DNA from: Virgibacillus sp. LDC-1
Lineage (GTDB): Bacteria > Bacillota > Bacilli > Bacillales > Amphibacillaceae
Direction of reading: 5' to 3'
Assembly (NCBI RefSeq): GCF_030137545.1
Contig: NZ_JARUVL010000009.1
Location: 1 to 64,000, forward strand
Length of the DNA stretch: 64,000 nt
Shown: positions 44,171-53,467 of the stretch, one piece after another
How the letters are laid out: each line of letters begins with the position of its first letter
Numbering within the stretch: position 1 is the first letter of the stretch
Translations under genes and position numbers: made by a program
The notes under the pieces: model-generated
Seen by the model: the letters and a program-made list of their open reading frames with translations, nothing else
Databases searched by the model: none
Told to the model about the DNA's origin: nothing

Positions 44171-45238
44171 TTATTTTGTCTCAGCCTCGTTCAATTTATC
44201 TGGCTGGCGGGTAGAAACGAGAGCTAATATTTTGTCTGTTGCTTCTTCCATGTTTTTGGCATGGATAGGAAAGATGCGATCCTTTTGATGATGGTTCATG
44301 GCATGCTTATAGCGTGGATCATAATAATGCTCTAATAAAAGGATAGTCGCAGTTTTAAAATCATTGTCTACTAACGCATGCTCAATTTCCTTTGCAATAG
44401 GAATGTGAATCCGCTTTTTAATACGATAGAATGCCTCTAAAAATTGTGCTGGCTCCTTCCATGGCTCATAATCCTCTAAAATATGCTTTACTCTCTCCTC
44501 CATAGGAAGGTGGATAATGAGCTGGATTCCCTTTTCTTTTTGTTCATAAAGAAATTCTGGTAAGCAGACTTTTCCGATTCGCCGACTTTCTCCTTCAATA
44601 AATACAAAGGGTTCGTTTTTGTATTGGCCTAATTTCTCTACAAGCAAAGAATCGAACTTTTTTTGGTTGCTAGGTTCTGTCCCGATTTGTCCAAAAATAG
44701 AGCCCCGGTGTCCAGCCATCGCTTCTAAATCAATCACCGGATAGCCTTTGACGGCTAAGTTTTTTAAGATTACCGTTTTTCCAGCGCCGGTATAACCGTT
44801 TAATACATAGAGCTCTGGTGCAAATGCTTCTCGATCTAATTCACTAACAACCCATTGGCGATACGCACGAATACCGCCACTTAGACGATTCACATGGATG
44901 CCCATTAAATCAAGCACGGTAGCGGCAGTCTTACTTCGCATTCCACCACGCCAGCAAAATACGGTTATGGGCGTTTGGATTTGTTGAAACGTCTTAATAA
45001 AAGAAGGAAGCTTTGCAGAGAAAATTGCTAATCCTCTTTCTTTCGCTTCTTCCGGACTTTTTTGCTTATATATCGTTCCGATTTCAGCCCGTTCTTCGTT
45101 CGTGAATATTGGTATATTCACGCTTCCTGGAATGGTCGCTTCTTCAAATTCCTTTGGAGAACGTACATCTACTGTTGTATGTGCTTGGTTGTTACTTCGT
45201 ATTTTCTGTAAATCGTTCCACGTAATATCATGAAACAT
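44171..45238 (-). CDS. mnmH: tRNA 2-selenouridine synthase
   Basis: This 355-residue protein has an N-terminal rhodanese domain with catalytic Cys95 (CWRGGMRS) and a C-terminal P-loop domain (NGYTGAGKT, 147-155; GHRGSIFGQIG). This two-domain order defines MnmH/SelU (YbbB). It replaces sulfur by selenium at the 2-thiouridine of the wobble base in tRNA-Lys, -Glu and -Gln through a geranylated intermediate, using selenophosphate. The gene lies 37 bp after selD on the same strand, the usual pair. The start follows AGAAGGTGAAAGT. Confidence 0.95.
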   Translation of the reverse strand: MFHDITWNDLQKIRSNNQAHTTVDVRSPKEFEEATIPGSVNIPIFTNEERAEIGTIYKQKSPEEAKERGLAIFSAKLPSFIKTFQQIQTPITVFCWRGGMRSKTAATVLDLMGIHVNRLSGGIRAYRQWVVSELDREAFAPELYVLNGYTGAGKTVILKNLAVKGYPVIDLEAMAGHRGSIFGQIGTEPSNQKKFDSLLVEKLGQYKNEPFVFIEGESRRIGKVCLPEFLYEQKEKGIQLIIHLPMEERVKHILEDYEPWKEPAQFLEAFYRIKKRIHIPIAKEIEHALVDNDFKTATILLLEHYYDPRYKHAMNHHQKDRIFPIHAKNMEEATDKILALVSTRQPDKLNEAETK

Positions 45239-45275
45239 ACTTTCACCTTCTATTGTCTGAGTCTGCTTCCAATGT

Positions 45276-46325
45276 TTATTTTACAATAATTTGACCTGGA
45301 TGGTTTTCCGTTACTTCGCCGATTTGTGCTGCTTCTACTCCATTGAGCTGTAAATTTTTAAGCAGGTCATCTGCTTGCGAAGGGTGGACGGAAATAAGTA
45401 ACCCACCAGATGTAACCGCATCACATAAAATCCATTTATCAATTTGGTCCATTGCATCTGAATAGATGACCGAATCTGCTACATGGTTAAAATTATTTTT
45501 TGTTCCGCCTGGCACTGCACCTTCTTGTGCGAGTTCTTTAACACGAGGCAAAACAGGTACCTGATCATGATAAATTTCAATACCGACCTTACTTCCTTTC
45601 GCCATTTCTGTTGCATGACCTAATAGTCCAAAGCCAGTTACATCTGTGGAAGCATGGACATCATATGTCGCCATAGTTTCTGCAGCTGTTTTATTCAGTG
45701 TAGTCATCACGCTTGTTACACGATCAATTTCTTCCGCTGTTGCAAGATTGTTCTTAATGGAAGTAGTCATAATCCCAACACCAATTGGTTTTGTTAAGAT
45801 AAGCTTATCGCCTGGCTTTGCTCCTGCATTTGTACGCACTTTATCTGGATGAACGACACCAGTTACGGAAAGGCCGAATTTCGGTTCTTTGTCATCAATA
45901 GAATGGCCACCGATGAGCGCAACTCCTGCTTCCTTCAATTTATCACCGGCTCCACGTAAAATATCGGACAATATTTGCTTATCCAATGTGGAGATAGGGA
46001 AAGCAACAATATTAAGAGCAGTTATTGGCTTTCCTCCCATTGCATATACATCACTAATCGCATTTGTAGCTGCAATTTGACCAAAATCATATGGATTATC
46101 AACAATCGGCGTAAAAAAGTCTAATGTTTGTACGATTGCTAGCTCCTCTGTTAATTGATACACACCTGCATCATCACTCGTATCAAGTCCAACAAGTACG
46201 TTTGGATTAATCGTATTAGCAGGTAAATGACGTAGTACCTGAGCTAAGTCAGCAGGTCCAATTTTGCATCCACATCCTCCTTTAGAGGATAAGGCGGTTA
46301 ATTTGATATCATTTGATTGCTCCAT
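45276..46325 (-). CDS. selD: Selenide, water dikinase (selenophosphate synthetase)
   Basis: This 349-residue protein has the active-site loop SSKGGCGCKIGPADL with Cys18 in the position that is Sec in some species, and Lys21. Further features are VGLDTSDDAGVYQL, DFFTPIVDNPYDFGQIAATNAISDVYAMGG and GGHSIDDKEPKFG, all typical of SelD. It makes selenophosphate from selenide and ATP. Only mnmH follows it, and no selA or selB is seen here, so selenium is probably used for tRNA modification. Confidence 0.95.
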   Translation of the reverse strand: MEQSNDIKLTALSSKGGCGCKIGPADLAQVLRHLPANTINPNVLVGLDTSDDAGVYQLTEELAIVQTLDFFTPIVDNPYDFGQIAATNAISDVYAMGGKPITALNIVAFPISTLDKQILSDILRGAGDKLKEAGVALIGGHSIDDKEPKFGLSVTGVVHPDKVRTNAGAKPGDKLILTKPIGVGIMTTSIKNNLATAEEIDRVTSVMTTLNKTAAETMATYDVHASTDVTGFGLLGHATEMAKGSKVGIEIYHDQVPVLPRVKELAQEGAVPGGTKNNFNHVADSVIYSDAMDQIDKWILCDAVTSGGLLISVHPSQADDLLKNLQLNGVEAAQIGEVTENHPGQIIVK

Positions 46326-46369
46326 GTTTCATTTTCCTTTCTATGTTTTGTCATTGCATCAAACATGCG

Positions 46370-47149
46370 TTAAATCGTTTTCTGATTCATTTCACTATCA
46401 TCGATTTCAAGTAGGATGGGACAATGATCACTACCAAGCACGTGCATCTGTGCTTGTGCGTCTTTCAACGCCTGTGTGATGCGCTCGGAAAGGATAAAAT
46501 AATCGATGCGCCAGCCAATATTTCTTTCCCGTACTGTTTTCATATACGACCACCATGTGAAAATATCGTTGTCTTCCGGATGAAAATGACGTAGCGTATC
46601 GACAAAGCCAGCGGCAAGCAAGCGTGTCATCTTGCCACGCTCTTCTGTTGTAAATCCCGAGTTGCCATGATTGGATGATGCGTTTCTTACATCTATATCC
46701 AAATGTGCGACATTCAAGTCTCCACAATAAATAATCGGCTTTTTCGCATCAAGCTCCAATAAATATTCGAACAGATTATCCTCCCATTGCAAGCGGTAGG
46801 ATAATCTAGCTAAATCCCGCTTGGAATTTGGCGTATAGACATTTATTAGAAAGAAATCGTCGTACTCTAATGTCAATATCCGTCCTTCAGGTTCAGTACT
46901 TTCTTCTCCTACACCATAGCGAACAGAAAGTGGCTTTTTCTTCGTAAAGACTGCAGTTCCCGAGTATCCTTTGCGCGTAGCATAATTCCAATATTGATAA
47001 TAGCCGTCAAGCGCTAAATCAATTTGTCCTTCCTGTAATTTTATTTCTTGCAGACAAAAAATATCTGCATCTATTTCATGAAAATAGTCAAGAAAACCTT
47101 TGCGCATACAGGCTCTTAGCCCGTTTACATTCCATGATACGAGTTTCAA
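46370..47149 (-). CDS. exoA: Exodeoxyribonuclease III
   Basis: The start is TTG 47149 with AAAGGGGAAG upstream, which aligns with the usual KLVSWNVNGLRA start; the frame extends further without support. The product has 259 residues. Catalytic segments are NVNGLRA, FCLQEIKLQ (metal-binding Glu), NVYTPNS, CGDLNVAHLDID and LGSDHCPILLEI (final D-H). It is an AP endonuclease and 3'-5' exonuclease in base-excision repair. It lies 44 bp upstream of selD on the same strand's downstream side, probably an independent unit. Confidence 0.95.
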   Translation of the reverse strand: MKLVSWNVNGLRACMRKGFLDYFHEIDADIFCLQEIKLQEGQIDLALDGYYQYWNYATRKGYSGTAVFTKKKPLSVRYGVGEESTEPEGRILTLEYDDFFLINVYTPNSKRDLARLSYRLQWEDNLFEYLLELDAKKPIIYCGDLNVAHLDIDVRNASSNHGNSGFTTEERGKMTRLLAAGFVDTLRHFHPEDNDIFTWWSYMKTVRERNIGWRIDYFILSERITQALKDAQAQMHVLGSDHCPILLEIDDSEMNQKTI

Positions 47150-47257
47150 ATTATTCTTCCCCTTTAACAAAGTCTCTCTATTTATTTTAGCATACATGTT
47201 TAGAGAGACTACAGCCGACGCATTGAGAAATGCAGACAATTTATTTACAATTTCTTA

Positions 47258-47356
47258 TTGACTTCTAATGTGTATGAAGCATATAATACACATTAGAGGT
47301 GTATTAGCCGCTTAATACATATTTTTTTGAGGTTGGTGTATTAAATGGTTAATACA
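47258..47356 (+). promoter_or_regulatory. Promoter and palindromic operators of the ytr-type operon
   Basis: TTGACT (47258-47263), an 18-bp spacer and TATAAT (47282-47287) form a good sigma-A promoter. An inverted repeat CTAATGTGTA / TACACATTAG (47265-47296) straddles the -10. Two perfect TGTATTA-N6-TAATACA palindromes follow at 47300-47319 and 47337-47356, just downstream of the expected start of transcription. They are probable binding sites of the GntR protein encoded next, giving autorepression. Confidence 0.8.
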
Positions 47357-47401
47357 GGATCATTGGGTTGAAACATCAAGAAAAAATTAGGAGCTGGGGT
47401 T

Positions 47402-47800
47402 ATGAAACTAAATTTTAATAATAGAGACCCTGTGTATGTGCAAGTTATTCGGCATTTTAAAGAGCAAATTGCTACTGGTCTACTAGAGCCTGGCCAAGAG
47501 ATTCCATCGCGAAGAGAGCTAGCAAACCAATTGAAAATTAATCCGAATACTGCACAAAGGGCGTATAAAGAAATGGAGGAGCAAGGGTTGATTTATACAG
47601 AGCGGAATTTACCTAGTCGGATTACGAAAGACGAAAAAGTATTAAGTATCGTAAGAGAAGAGCTCATATTACAAGCTGTTAACTCCTTTGTATCATCAGT
47701 GCAATCAATTAATGTTCCCTTAGAGGAAGTCATTGAATTGGTTAGGGCAAACTATGAACAAGCAAGCGAGGAAGTGAGGGGTCAAGATGATAGAAATTAA
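47402..47800 (+). CDS. ytrA: YtrA-family GntR transcriptional regulator
   Basis: This 132-residue protein has a GntR winged helix (PVYVQVIRHFKEQIATGLLEPGQEIPSRRELANQLKINPNTAQRAYKEMEEQGLIYTE) and the short two-helix C-terminal region typical of the YtrA subfamily. YtrA-type repressors control their own ABC operon and respond to cell-wall antibiotics in Bacillus. The start follows AGGAGCTGGGGTT, and the 3' end overlaps the ATPase gene by 14 bp. Two TGTATTA palindromes upstream are its likely targets. Confidence 0.9.
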   Translation: MKLNFNNRDPVYVQVIRHFKEQIATGLLEPGQEIPSRRELANQLKINPNTAQRAYKEMEEQGLIYTERNLPSRITKDEKVLSIVREELILQAVNSFVSSVQSINVPLEEVIELVRANYEQASEEVRGQDDRN

Positions 47801-48476
47801 AGACGTAAAGAAAAATTTCGGACGTAAAAAAGTATTAAAAGGCGTTAGTTTCACCGCTGAAAAAGGAGAAATCACCTGTCTTATTGGTATAAATGGAGTA
47901 GGAAAAACTACTATTTTAAATGCAATTACGGCATTAACTCCGATTCAAAGTGGTGAGATCCTTATTGATGGCGAGAAGCTTCATAAAGGAAGCTATGAAA
48001 AAATTATGTTTATCCCAGATGCGATTACGATGCTTCCTAGTATGCGTATTGCTGATGCGATGGAATTTATGAATGATTTTTACGATTGCTGGAACGAAGC
48101 AAGAGCAAAAGAATTACTGCAATTCTTTAAATTAAAGGAAAGTGATCGTATTTCAGATCTATCGAAAGGGAATACAGCCAAAGTGAATTTGCTGCTTGGT
48201 TTGGCACTTGATGTCGATTATTTATTAATGGACGAACCTTTTTCAGGGATTGATATTTTTAGCAGAGAGCAAATCGCAGATGTGTTTACGAGTCATTTAA
48301 TCGAAGAACGAGGCGTTATTATTACAACGCATGAAATTAATGATATCGAGCATTTAATCGATAAAGTTGTTCTGATCGATGAGGGAGTTGTATTAAAGGA
48401 ATTCCGTACCGAGGAAATCCGGGAGAACGAAGGGAAATCGGTTGTTGATGTCATGAGAGAGGTGTATCAGAAATGA
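47787..48476 (+). CDS. ytrB: ABC transporter ATP-binding protein (YtrB-like)
   Basis: This 229-residue ABC ATPase has Walker A GINGVGKTT. The signature is degenerate (LSKGNTAKVNLLLGLA, in place of LSGGQ). Walker B is YLLMDEPFSGID, and the switch His is in ITTHE. The degenerate LSKG-type signature is characteristic of YtrB-like ATPases controlled by YtrA regulators. It should drive the permease encoded next, whose start overlaps its stop. Confidence 0.9.
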   Translation: MIEIKDVKKNFGRKKVLKGVSFTAEKGEITCLIGINGVGKTTILNAITALTPIQSGEILIDGEKLHKGSYEKIMFIPDAITMLPSMRIADAMEFMNDFYDCWNEARAKELLQFFKLKESDRISDLSKGNTAKVNLLLGLALDVDYLLMDEPFSGIDIFSREQIADVFTSHLIEERGVIITTHEINDIEHLIDKVVLIDEGVVLKEFRTEEIRENEGKSVVDVMREVYQK

Positions 48477-49306
48477 ATCGCTATATAAAGCTAGTGAATT
48501 TTGAAATGAATCGGATTGCGAAGCTATATGTTGTGCTGTTAGCGGTGACGTTCGTTTCGCAAGTTGTTGGTGTTATCTATTTCTCAAAGCATTTTTTAAA
48601 GCAAGTAAATGAAGCAATGACAGGGAATCCGCAAAATAGACAAGAAGTTATAGAGTCGATGAGTCCGCTGTCATTTGATCAAGTTACAGAAACCCTTTTG
48701 TTTGTTGGGCCTATTTTGATATCCATTACAGCGGTTGCTTTTTACATTTTTATCATTTGGTACCGCGACTGGCTTGGGAAAAATACGTTTGTTTATCGTC
48801 TATTGATGCTTCCCACCGCACGTATAAATGTATTTTTTGCGAAACTAACGACAATTTTGCTTATGACCTTTGGTTTGGTTGCGTTTCAACTTATGTTACT
48901 ACCATTTGAAATGAAAATTATGCAATGGATTGTGCCCAAAGATCTGCGTATCGACGCTAGTATAAATGCGGTACTTGATCGTTTTGTCGAGCTACGCATT
49001 ATTTTTCCGGAAAGTTTTATTGAGTTCATCCTTCATTATGGACTTGGTACGATTATCGTAGCGATTGTATTTACGTTTATTTTATTTGAACGTAGCTTTC
49101 GTTGGAAAGGGATAATATTTGGATTCGTCTATGGATTTATAGCATTTATGCTTTTATTCTCACCGGTACTTCTCAATGAATTGGTGTTGAACAGTTACTT
49201 ATATCCATCGGAGATAGTGCTGTTAGAAGTAGTGGCAGGCATAATTGTAATGGCATGTACGGTATGGATGAGTCATTATTTATTAACGAAAAAGATTCGG
49301 GTATAG
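48473..49306 (+). CDS. ABC transporter permease (YtrC/D-like)
   Basis: This 277-residue membrane protein has six hydrophobic segments (YVVLLAVTFVSQVVGVIYF; FVGPILISITAVAFYIFIIWY; LTTILLMTFGLVAFQLMLL; LGTIIVAIVFTFILF; IIFGFVYGFIAFMLLFSPVLL; VVAGIIVMACTVWMS). NTFVYRLLMLPTARINVFFAKL resembles the coupling region of ABC-2-type permeases. It starts with ATGA overlap after the ATPase gene. B. subtilis has two such permeases (YtrC and YtrD); here only one is present. Confidence 0.8.
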   Translation: MNRYIKLVNFEMNRIAKLYVVLLAVTFVSQVVGVIYFSKHFLKQVNEAMTGNPQNRQEVIESMSPLSFDQVTETLLFVGPILISITAVAFYIFIIWYRDWLGKNTFVYRLLMLPTARINVFFAKLTTILLMTFGLVAFQLMLLPFEMKIMQWIVPKDLRIDASINAVLDRFVELRIIFPESFIEFILHYGLGTIIVAIVFTFILFERSFRWKGIIFGFVYGFIAFMLLFSPVLLNELVLNSYLYPSEIVLLEVVAGIIVMACTVWMSHYLLTKKIRV

Positions 49307-49318
49307 GAGGGTTTGAAA

Positions 49319-50542
49319 TTGGTTGAAAAATATTGGAAACTAATTGTTTTAATAGTCATGATTACTTTAGGAATTGGAACATTTTACGTTACATCTGCAA
49401 AGACAGTAACAACATATCCGGAATTTGGTATAACACATGTTAATGGTGATAAAGCAAAGATTGAGGAAGTAATTATTCAAGCAGATTATTTTCGACAAAA
49501 TATTAATCAAGCTGCGTTAATTACAACAAATAATACCTTATATCGGAGTGAGTTTTCCTATGTCGAGCGCTTGGAAGGCGCATTTAGAGAACCTACCATA
49601 AAAAGGTGGGAAAAGGATTATAAATCATTTATGCGTGGAAAAAGGGGCTGGCTGGATTCGTTTTATGAGGATGAAAATTACCTAGTGTTTGGTGACATTA
49701 AGATAAATTATAACAATGTCGATGCGTCAATGAAGGATTCCAAGCTATATGTTGCACGCTTAGATAAGAAAACCGGTGAAGCAACATCCTTTGAAGTAAA
49801 ATTGCCAAACAGTGGTGAGTATTACTTTGCTAATTTACAGGATATCCAATTCGTGGACGGAAAGCTAAAGCTAATTGCGATGAATGGGATGGAAAACGGG
49901 GGAACAGCGGTGCATATGTACACCCTTGATATGAAATCAAAGAAGCTGATTGGTGATGAGCGAATAATTGGCCCTGAAGCGCTACCTGATAATCAGAATA
50001 CAGAAATAATGATGCTAGGGCAGGAATTTATGACACATAAACCGAACGAGTATGCAGTATTTCGGAAAGTAGTAATAGATGAGACCTATAGTAAGGAAGG
50101 AGATTATCAGCGGCAAGAGTTGGCAAATGAGCTTATCGCTTATCACTATGCTTCTGGAAAAACAGAGCAGCTTAAATTACCCAAAAAGTTAGAAGAACAG
50201 GGACAGGTGAGCTTATTTGATGGGGCGCATTTATATTATACAACGCCAAATGAAAAAGGAATTGATGTTATCGTCTATAGCATTACAAATCAAAAAATCA
50301 AAAATAATTATCTGGTTGCAATCCAAGTCGGAGCTAATGAAGAGTTACCATATATGACAGTAAAAGATGATGTGCTATATGTTATGAAGCGTATGGTAGA
50401 TGAAGAGAACGGAGCAACCATTCAAGCGTTCGATGCGATGACAGGTACGTCTGTATATGAAGGAAAGATTGGATTGAAAGAAGAGAATAAAGCGGTGGAT
50501 GAATTTCAGCTGTACTTATCGCAACTTCAATTTGATGAATGA
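49319..50542 (+). CDS. Membrane-anchored extracytoplasmic protein of the ytr-type operon
   Basis: The start is probably TTG 49319, 7 bp after GGAGGG; another TTG at 49313 is too close to that site. The 407-residue product has one N-terminal membrane helix (KLIVLIVMITLGIGTFYVTSA) and a large outside domain of repeated short beta-rich units (LYVARLDKKTGEATSFEV; VHMYTLDMKSKKLIGDE; YAVFRKVVIDETY; DVIVYSITNQK), suggesting a beta-propeller. It takes the place of a substrate-side component between the two halves of the operon. No family name is recognised. Confidence 0.7.
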   Translation: MVEKYWKLIVLIVMITLGIGTFYVTSAKTVTTYPEFGITHVNGDKAKIEEVIIQADYFRQNINQAALITTNNTLYRSEFSYVERLEGAFREPTIKRWEKDYKSFMRGKRGWLDSFYEDENYLVFGDIKINYNNVDASMKDSKLYVARLDKKTGEATSFEVKLPNSGEYYFANLQDIQFVDGKLKLIAMNGMENGGTAVHMYTLDMKSKKLIGDERIIGPEALPDNQNTEIMMLGQEFMTHKPNEYAVFRKVVIDETYSKEGDYQRQELANELIAYHYASGKTEQLKLPKKLEEQGQVSLFDGAHLYYTTPNEKGIDVIVYSITNQKIKNNYLVAIQVGANEELPYMTVKDDVLYVMKRMVDEENGATIQAFDAMTGTSVYEGKIGLKEENKAVDEFQLYLSQLQFDE

Positions 50543-50661
50543 TATGGAAAGTTAATTTTGCAAAACAGAATAGAAACCGTAGGAAGTTATCATGATATTT
50601 CGCATTCATTTTATTGGTAAACAAATGAAAAAAAAGAAGGCGCTAGATAGGGGAAGATGAT

Positions 50662-51354
50662 TTGATTAATGTAAAAAAGCTTAGTCATCAATTTGTTTTA
50701 GGTAAACGTGGTAATCAAACAACGCTCCCAATATTACAGGATATTTCCTTCCATGTGAATAAAGGAGAAATCGTCACAGTTGTTGGAAAGAGTGGGTCAG
50801 GGAAATCGACGTTATTAAATTTAATAAGCGGATTTATTCGACCTACACAGGGTGAAATTTGGATTGCGGATCAGCAGGTTAGTCAGTTTTCAGAAGCGGA
50901 ATTTGCTGATTTTCGATTGCAGCATATGGGATTTGTTTTTCAAAACTTTCAATTGATCCCAAGTATGACAGCCTTTCAAAATATTGAATTACCATTAACC
51001 TTGAAAGGTGAGCCGGAGGAAAAAAGGAAAACAATTGTCATGGACCTACTTGATAGAGTCGGACTACTTGCTTATAAGGATCATTATCCGAGTGAATTAT
51101 CTGGTGGGCAGCAGCAACGAGTCAGTATAGCGAGAGCTTTAGTACTTAATCCACCTCTGATCTTAGCTGACGAGCCAACAGGAAGTCTTGATAGTGAAAC
51201 AGAAGCAGACTTGCTCGAATTAATTACACAGTTAAATGAAGAACTAAATTTAACGTTCTTAATTATTACCCATGATGATGAGGTAGCCAAAATTGGTCAT
51301 CGAACCATTCAAATACAGGATGGAAAACTCCTAGAAGGGAGTAATATCCAATGA
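50662..51354 (+). CDS. ytrE: ABC transporter ATP-binding protein (YtrE/MacB-like)
   Basis: This 230-residue ATPase has Walker A VGKSGSGKSTL, Q-loop FVFQNFQLIPSMTAFQNIELPL, signature LSGGQQQRVSIARAL, Walker B PLILADEPTGSLD and a switch His in IITHD. The pattern is that of LolD/MacB/FtsE-type ATPases that pair with FtsX-like permeases. It starts with TTG after GGGGAAGATGA and overlaps its permease by 4 bp. In the B. subtilis ytr operon YtrE takes this role. Confidence 0.9.
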   Translation: MINVKKLSHQFVLGKRGNQTTLPILQDISFHVNKGEIVTVVGKSGSGKSTLLNLISGFIRPTQGEIWIADQQVSQFSEAEFADFRLQHMGFVFQNFQLIPSMTAFQNIELPLTLKGEPEEKRKTIVMDLLDRVGLLAYKDHYPSELSGGQQQRVSIARALVLNPPLILADEPTGSLDSETEADLLELITQLNEELNLTFLIITHDDEVAKIGHRTIQIQDGKLLEGSNIQ

Positions 51355-52694
51355 GGTGGAAGGATCAGTTTCGTTTTATCCGACAAAATTTAAAAAAGAA
51401 TCGTGTTCGAACATGGATGACGATTTTTGCTACAGCAATTGGTTGTGCATTTTTAATTGTATTAGCTTCGGTAGGTTATGGCTTGCAAAAGTCCATCGTG
51501 AAGGATGCAATGGAAGAACAGATTGTTACGCAAATTAATGTACACGGGATAGAAAGAGATGAGCAGTTTAAACCGGTAACAATGAAGGATATTCGCTATT
51601 TAGAATCGGTTGATGGTGTGCGGGCCGTGACACGCAGAAACGATTTATACCAAATTCCACGTTTTTCTGTTGATGGTTATCGTACAGAGGCAAGTGCTAT
51701 TGCAACGCATTTTCCATCAGAAAAACAATCAGGGCTAACCCTTTCAGAAGGAAGGTTACCAGAGAAAGATAATGAAGTGGTCGTTGGATACAATTTCTCA
51801 AGCTATTTAGCTTCTGAGAAGGAATTAGATCAAAAGGATATTTACGATGAGCAAGGAAAAATAAAAGCAGAATATCGTTATGACAGTCCTTTGCTTGGAA
51901 AGACCCTTGCCATGACCGTTGATAAGGAAGCAGAAGAAAAAGTTGAAACGCATACGATTTCCTTAAAGGTTGTAGGGATTTTAGAAAAACCAACAAGAGA
52001 ATGGTTTGAGGATCAAAATGTATATATTACACAGGCTGTCCTAAAAGATATAGAGAAATTTACAGGTACCTATCGTGGAGACCCAAGTGCAGATGCTGTT
52101 AAAGATGGATTGAACGAAGATGAACAAACGTTTGATCAAGTTAAGGTTTATGCAACAGATTTAGAATCGGTAACAGCTGTATCGAATCAGCTGGAAGAGA
52201 AAGACTATGCTATTTACTCTGTAGTTAGTGAAATGAAGCAAATAAACATGTTTTTTACAATAGCAAAGGCAGGGTTGATTCTCGTTGGAACGATAGCGGT
52301 ATTAATCGCTTCTATCGGAATCTATAATACGATGACGATGGCTGTAACAGAACGCGCTCCTGATATCGGGATTATGAAAGCAATTGGTGCAAATCCAAAG
52401 ACAATCAAGCAAATCTTTTTGTTAGAAAGTGGTTATATAGGGTTGATGGGAGCGGCGCTTGGTACAGGCATTGCGTATGTAACAAGTATTCTCATAAACA
52501 CAGGCGTGCCACTTATATTAAGCATGGCGTTCGAGGAAGAGCTGCCAGAAGGACTACAGTTTTCTTCCATCCCACCGGGTCTCGTCGCTATCTCCGTAGC
52601 GATTTGCTTAATCGTTACCATTCTATCTGGATTACGTCCAGCAAAGCGAGCAACGGAAATTGATGTATTACAGGCGATGCGCCGTGAGATATGA
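51351..52694 (+). CDS. ytrF: FtsX-like ABC permease (YtrF/MacB-like)
   Basis: This 447-residue protein has one N-terminal helix (RTWMTIFATAIGCAFLIVLASVGYGLQ), an extracytoplasmic domain of about 240 residues and three C-terminal helices (LILVGTIAVLIASIGIYNTM; LMGAALGTGIAYVTSILI; VAISVAICLIVTILSGL), ending PAKRATEIDVLQAMRREI. The FtsX signature (MTMAVTERAPDIGIMKAIGANPKTIKQIFLLESGYIGLMGA) is intact. Such permeases work by mechanotransmission rather than classical transport; the B. subtilis counterpart is linked to cell-wall homeostasis. It ends the operon. Confidence 0.9.
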   Translation: MRWKDQFRFIRQNLKKNRVRTWMTIFATAIGCAFLIVLASVGYGLQKSIVKDAMEEQIVTQINVHGIERDEQFKPVTMKDIRYLESVDGVRAVTRRNDLYQIPRFSVDGYRTEASAIATHFPSEKQSGLTLSEGRLPEKDNEVVVGYNFSSYLASEKELDQKDIYDEQGKIKAEYRYDSPLLGKTLAMTVDKEAEEKVETHTISLKVVGILEKPTREWFEDQNVYITQAVLKDIEKFTGTYRGDPSADAVKDGLNEDEQTFDQVKVYATDLESVTAVSNQLEEKDYAIYSVVSEMKQINMFFTIAKAGLILVGTIAVLIASIGIYNTMTMAVTERAPDIGIMKAIGANPKTIKQIFLLESGYIGLMGAALGTGIAYVTSILINTGVPLILSMAFEEELPEGLQFSSIPPGLVAISVAICLIVTILSGLRPAKRATEIDVLQAMRREI

Positions 52695-52713
52695 TTAATT
52701 AGGGTACAATAGT

Positions 52714-52744
52714 GCAAGCGCTCGGATAGAAATCGAGCGCTTGC
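52714..52744. terminator. Bidirectional hairpin between ytrF and the dehydrogenase gene
   Basis: GCAAGCGCTCG (52714-52724) pairs perfectly with CGAGCGCTTGC (52734-52744). T tracts are absent, so termination is likely but not classical. Confidence 0.6.
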
Positions 52745-52748
52745 GGTA

Positions 52749-53348
52749 TTAGTACACTTCGAAATTTTGACCTGTTTGGCCACTGTATACACTTTTTAGA
52801 TAGGCTTTGGCGATTCGTTTGGCAGGGACTGCTTCAAAACCAGGGAAGAAGCTTTCTAGTCGGTCTAACGATTCTTGAACAACCGTAGGACTAACACTGT
52901 TGATTCGGATTCCTCTTGGCATTTCAATGGCAGCCGCTTTTACAAAATGTTTGACAGCTCCATTAACCATGGCGATCGAAGCTCCTTGGAGAATGGGGTC
53001 ATCCATCATCACACCAGTTGTTAATGTAAAGCTTCCACCATCTTTTACATGTGCTAAACCCAATAACACCAAGTTAATTTGTCCTTTTTGCTTGTAATTA
53101 ATTCCGACTTCATTTAATTCTGGGGTCAGCTCTGTTAGAGGTGCAAACTTCGCACCCCCAGCAGCATTGACTACAGCGTCCACTTTACCGACTTTTTTGT
53201 ACATTTCTTTAATACTGTCAACGGAAGTAATATCAACTTGAATGTCCGCACCATTTCTGCCTGCGCGAATAACTTCATTTTCCGCTTCAAGTTCTTCCAC
53301 GACTTTTTGCCCAATTGTTCCACTTGCACCGATCACGAGAATTTTCAT
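52749..53348 (-). CDS. Short-chain dehydrogenase/reductase
   Basis: This is a 199-residue SDR, shorter than the usual 250. The NAD(P)-binding motif is GASGTIGQ at 7-14, and VVNAAGG is the NAG-like strand. The catalytic Ser/Tyr/Lys arrangement is not classical: a YxxxK is missing, and IAMVNGAVKHFVKAAAIEM occupies that region. Activity may therefore be atypical. The gene starts after AGAGGTGCCTTT. Substrate unknown. Confidence 0.8.
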   Translation of the reverse strand: MKILVIGASGTIGQKVVEELEAENEVIRAGRNGADIQVDITSVDSIKEMYKKVGKVDAVVNAAGGAKFAPLTELTPELNEVGINYKQKGQINLVLLGLAHVKDGGSFTLTTGVMMDDPILQGASIAMVNGAVKHFVKAAAIEMPRGIRINSVSPTVVQESLDRLESFFPGFEAVPAKRIAKAYLKSVYSGQTGQNFEVY

Positions 53349-53467
53349 AAAGGCACCTCTTTTCCACTTTACCTAATGGCTACAAATAGGAGATTACCTT
53401 AATTTATGAAATTGATTGGCCTCATATGCTTTCGAAATCCGATTTTAAGAAAGGTGAATGGAATGCA

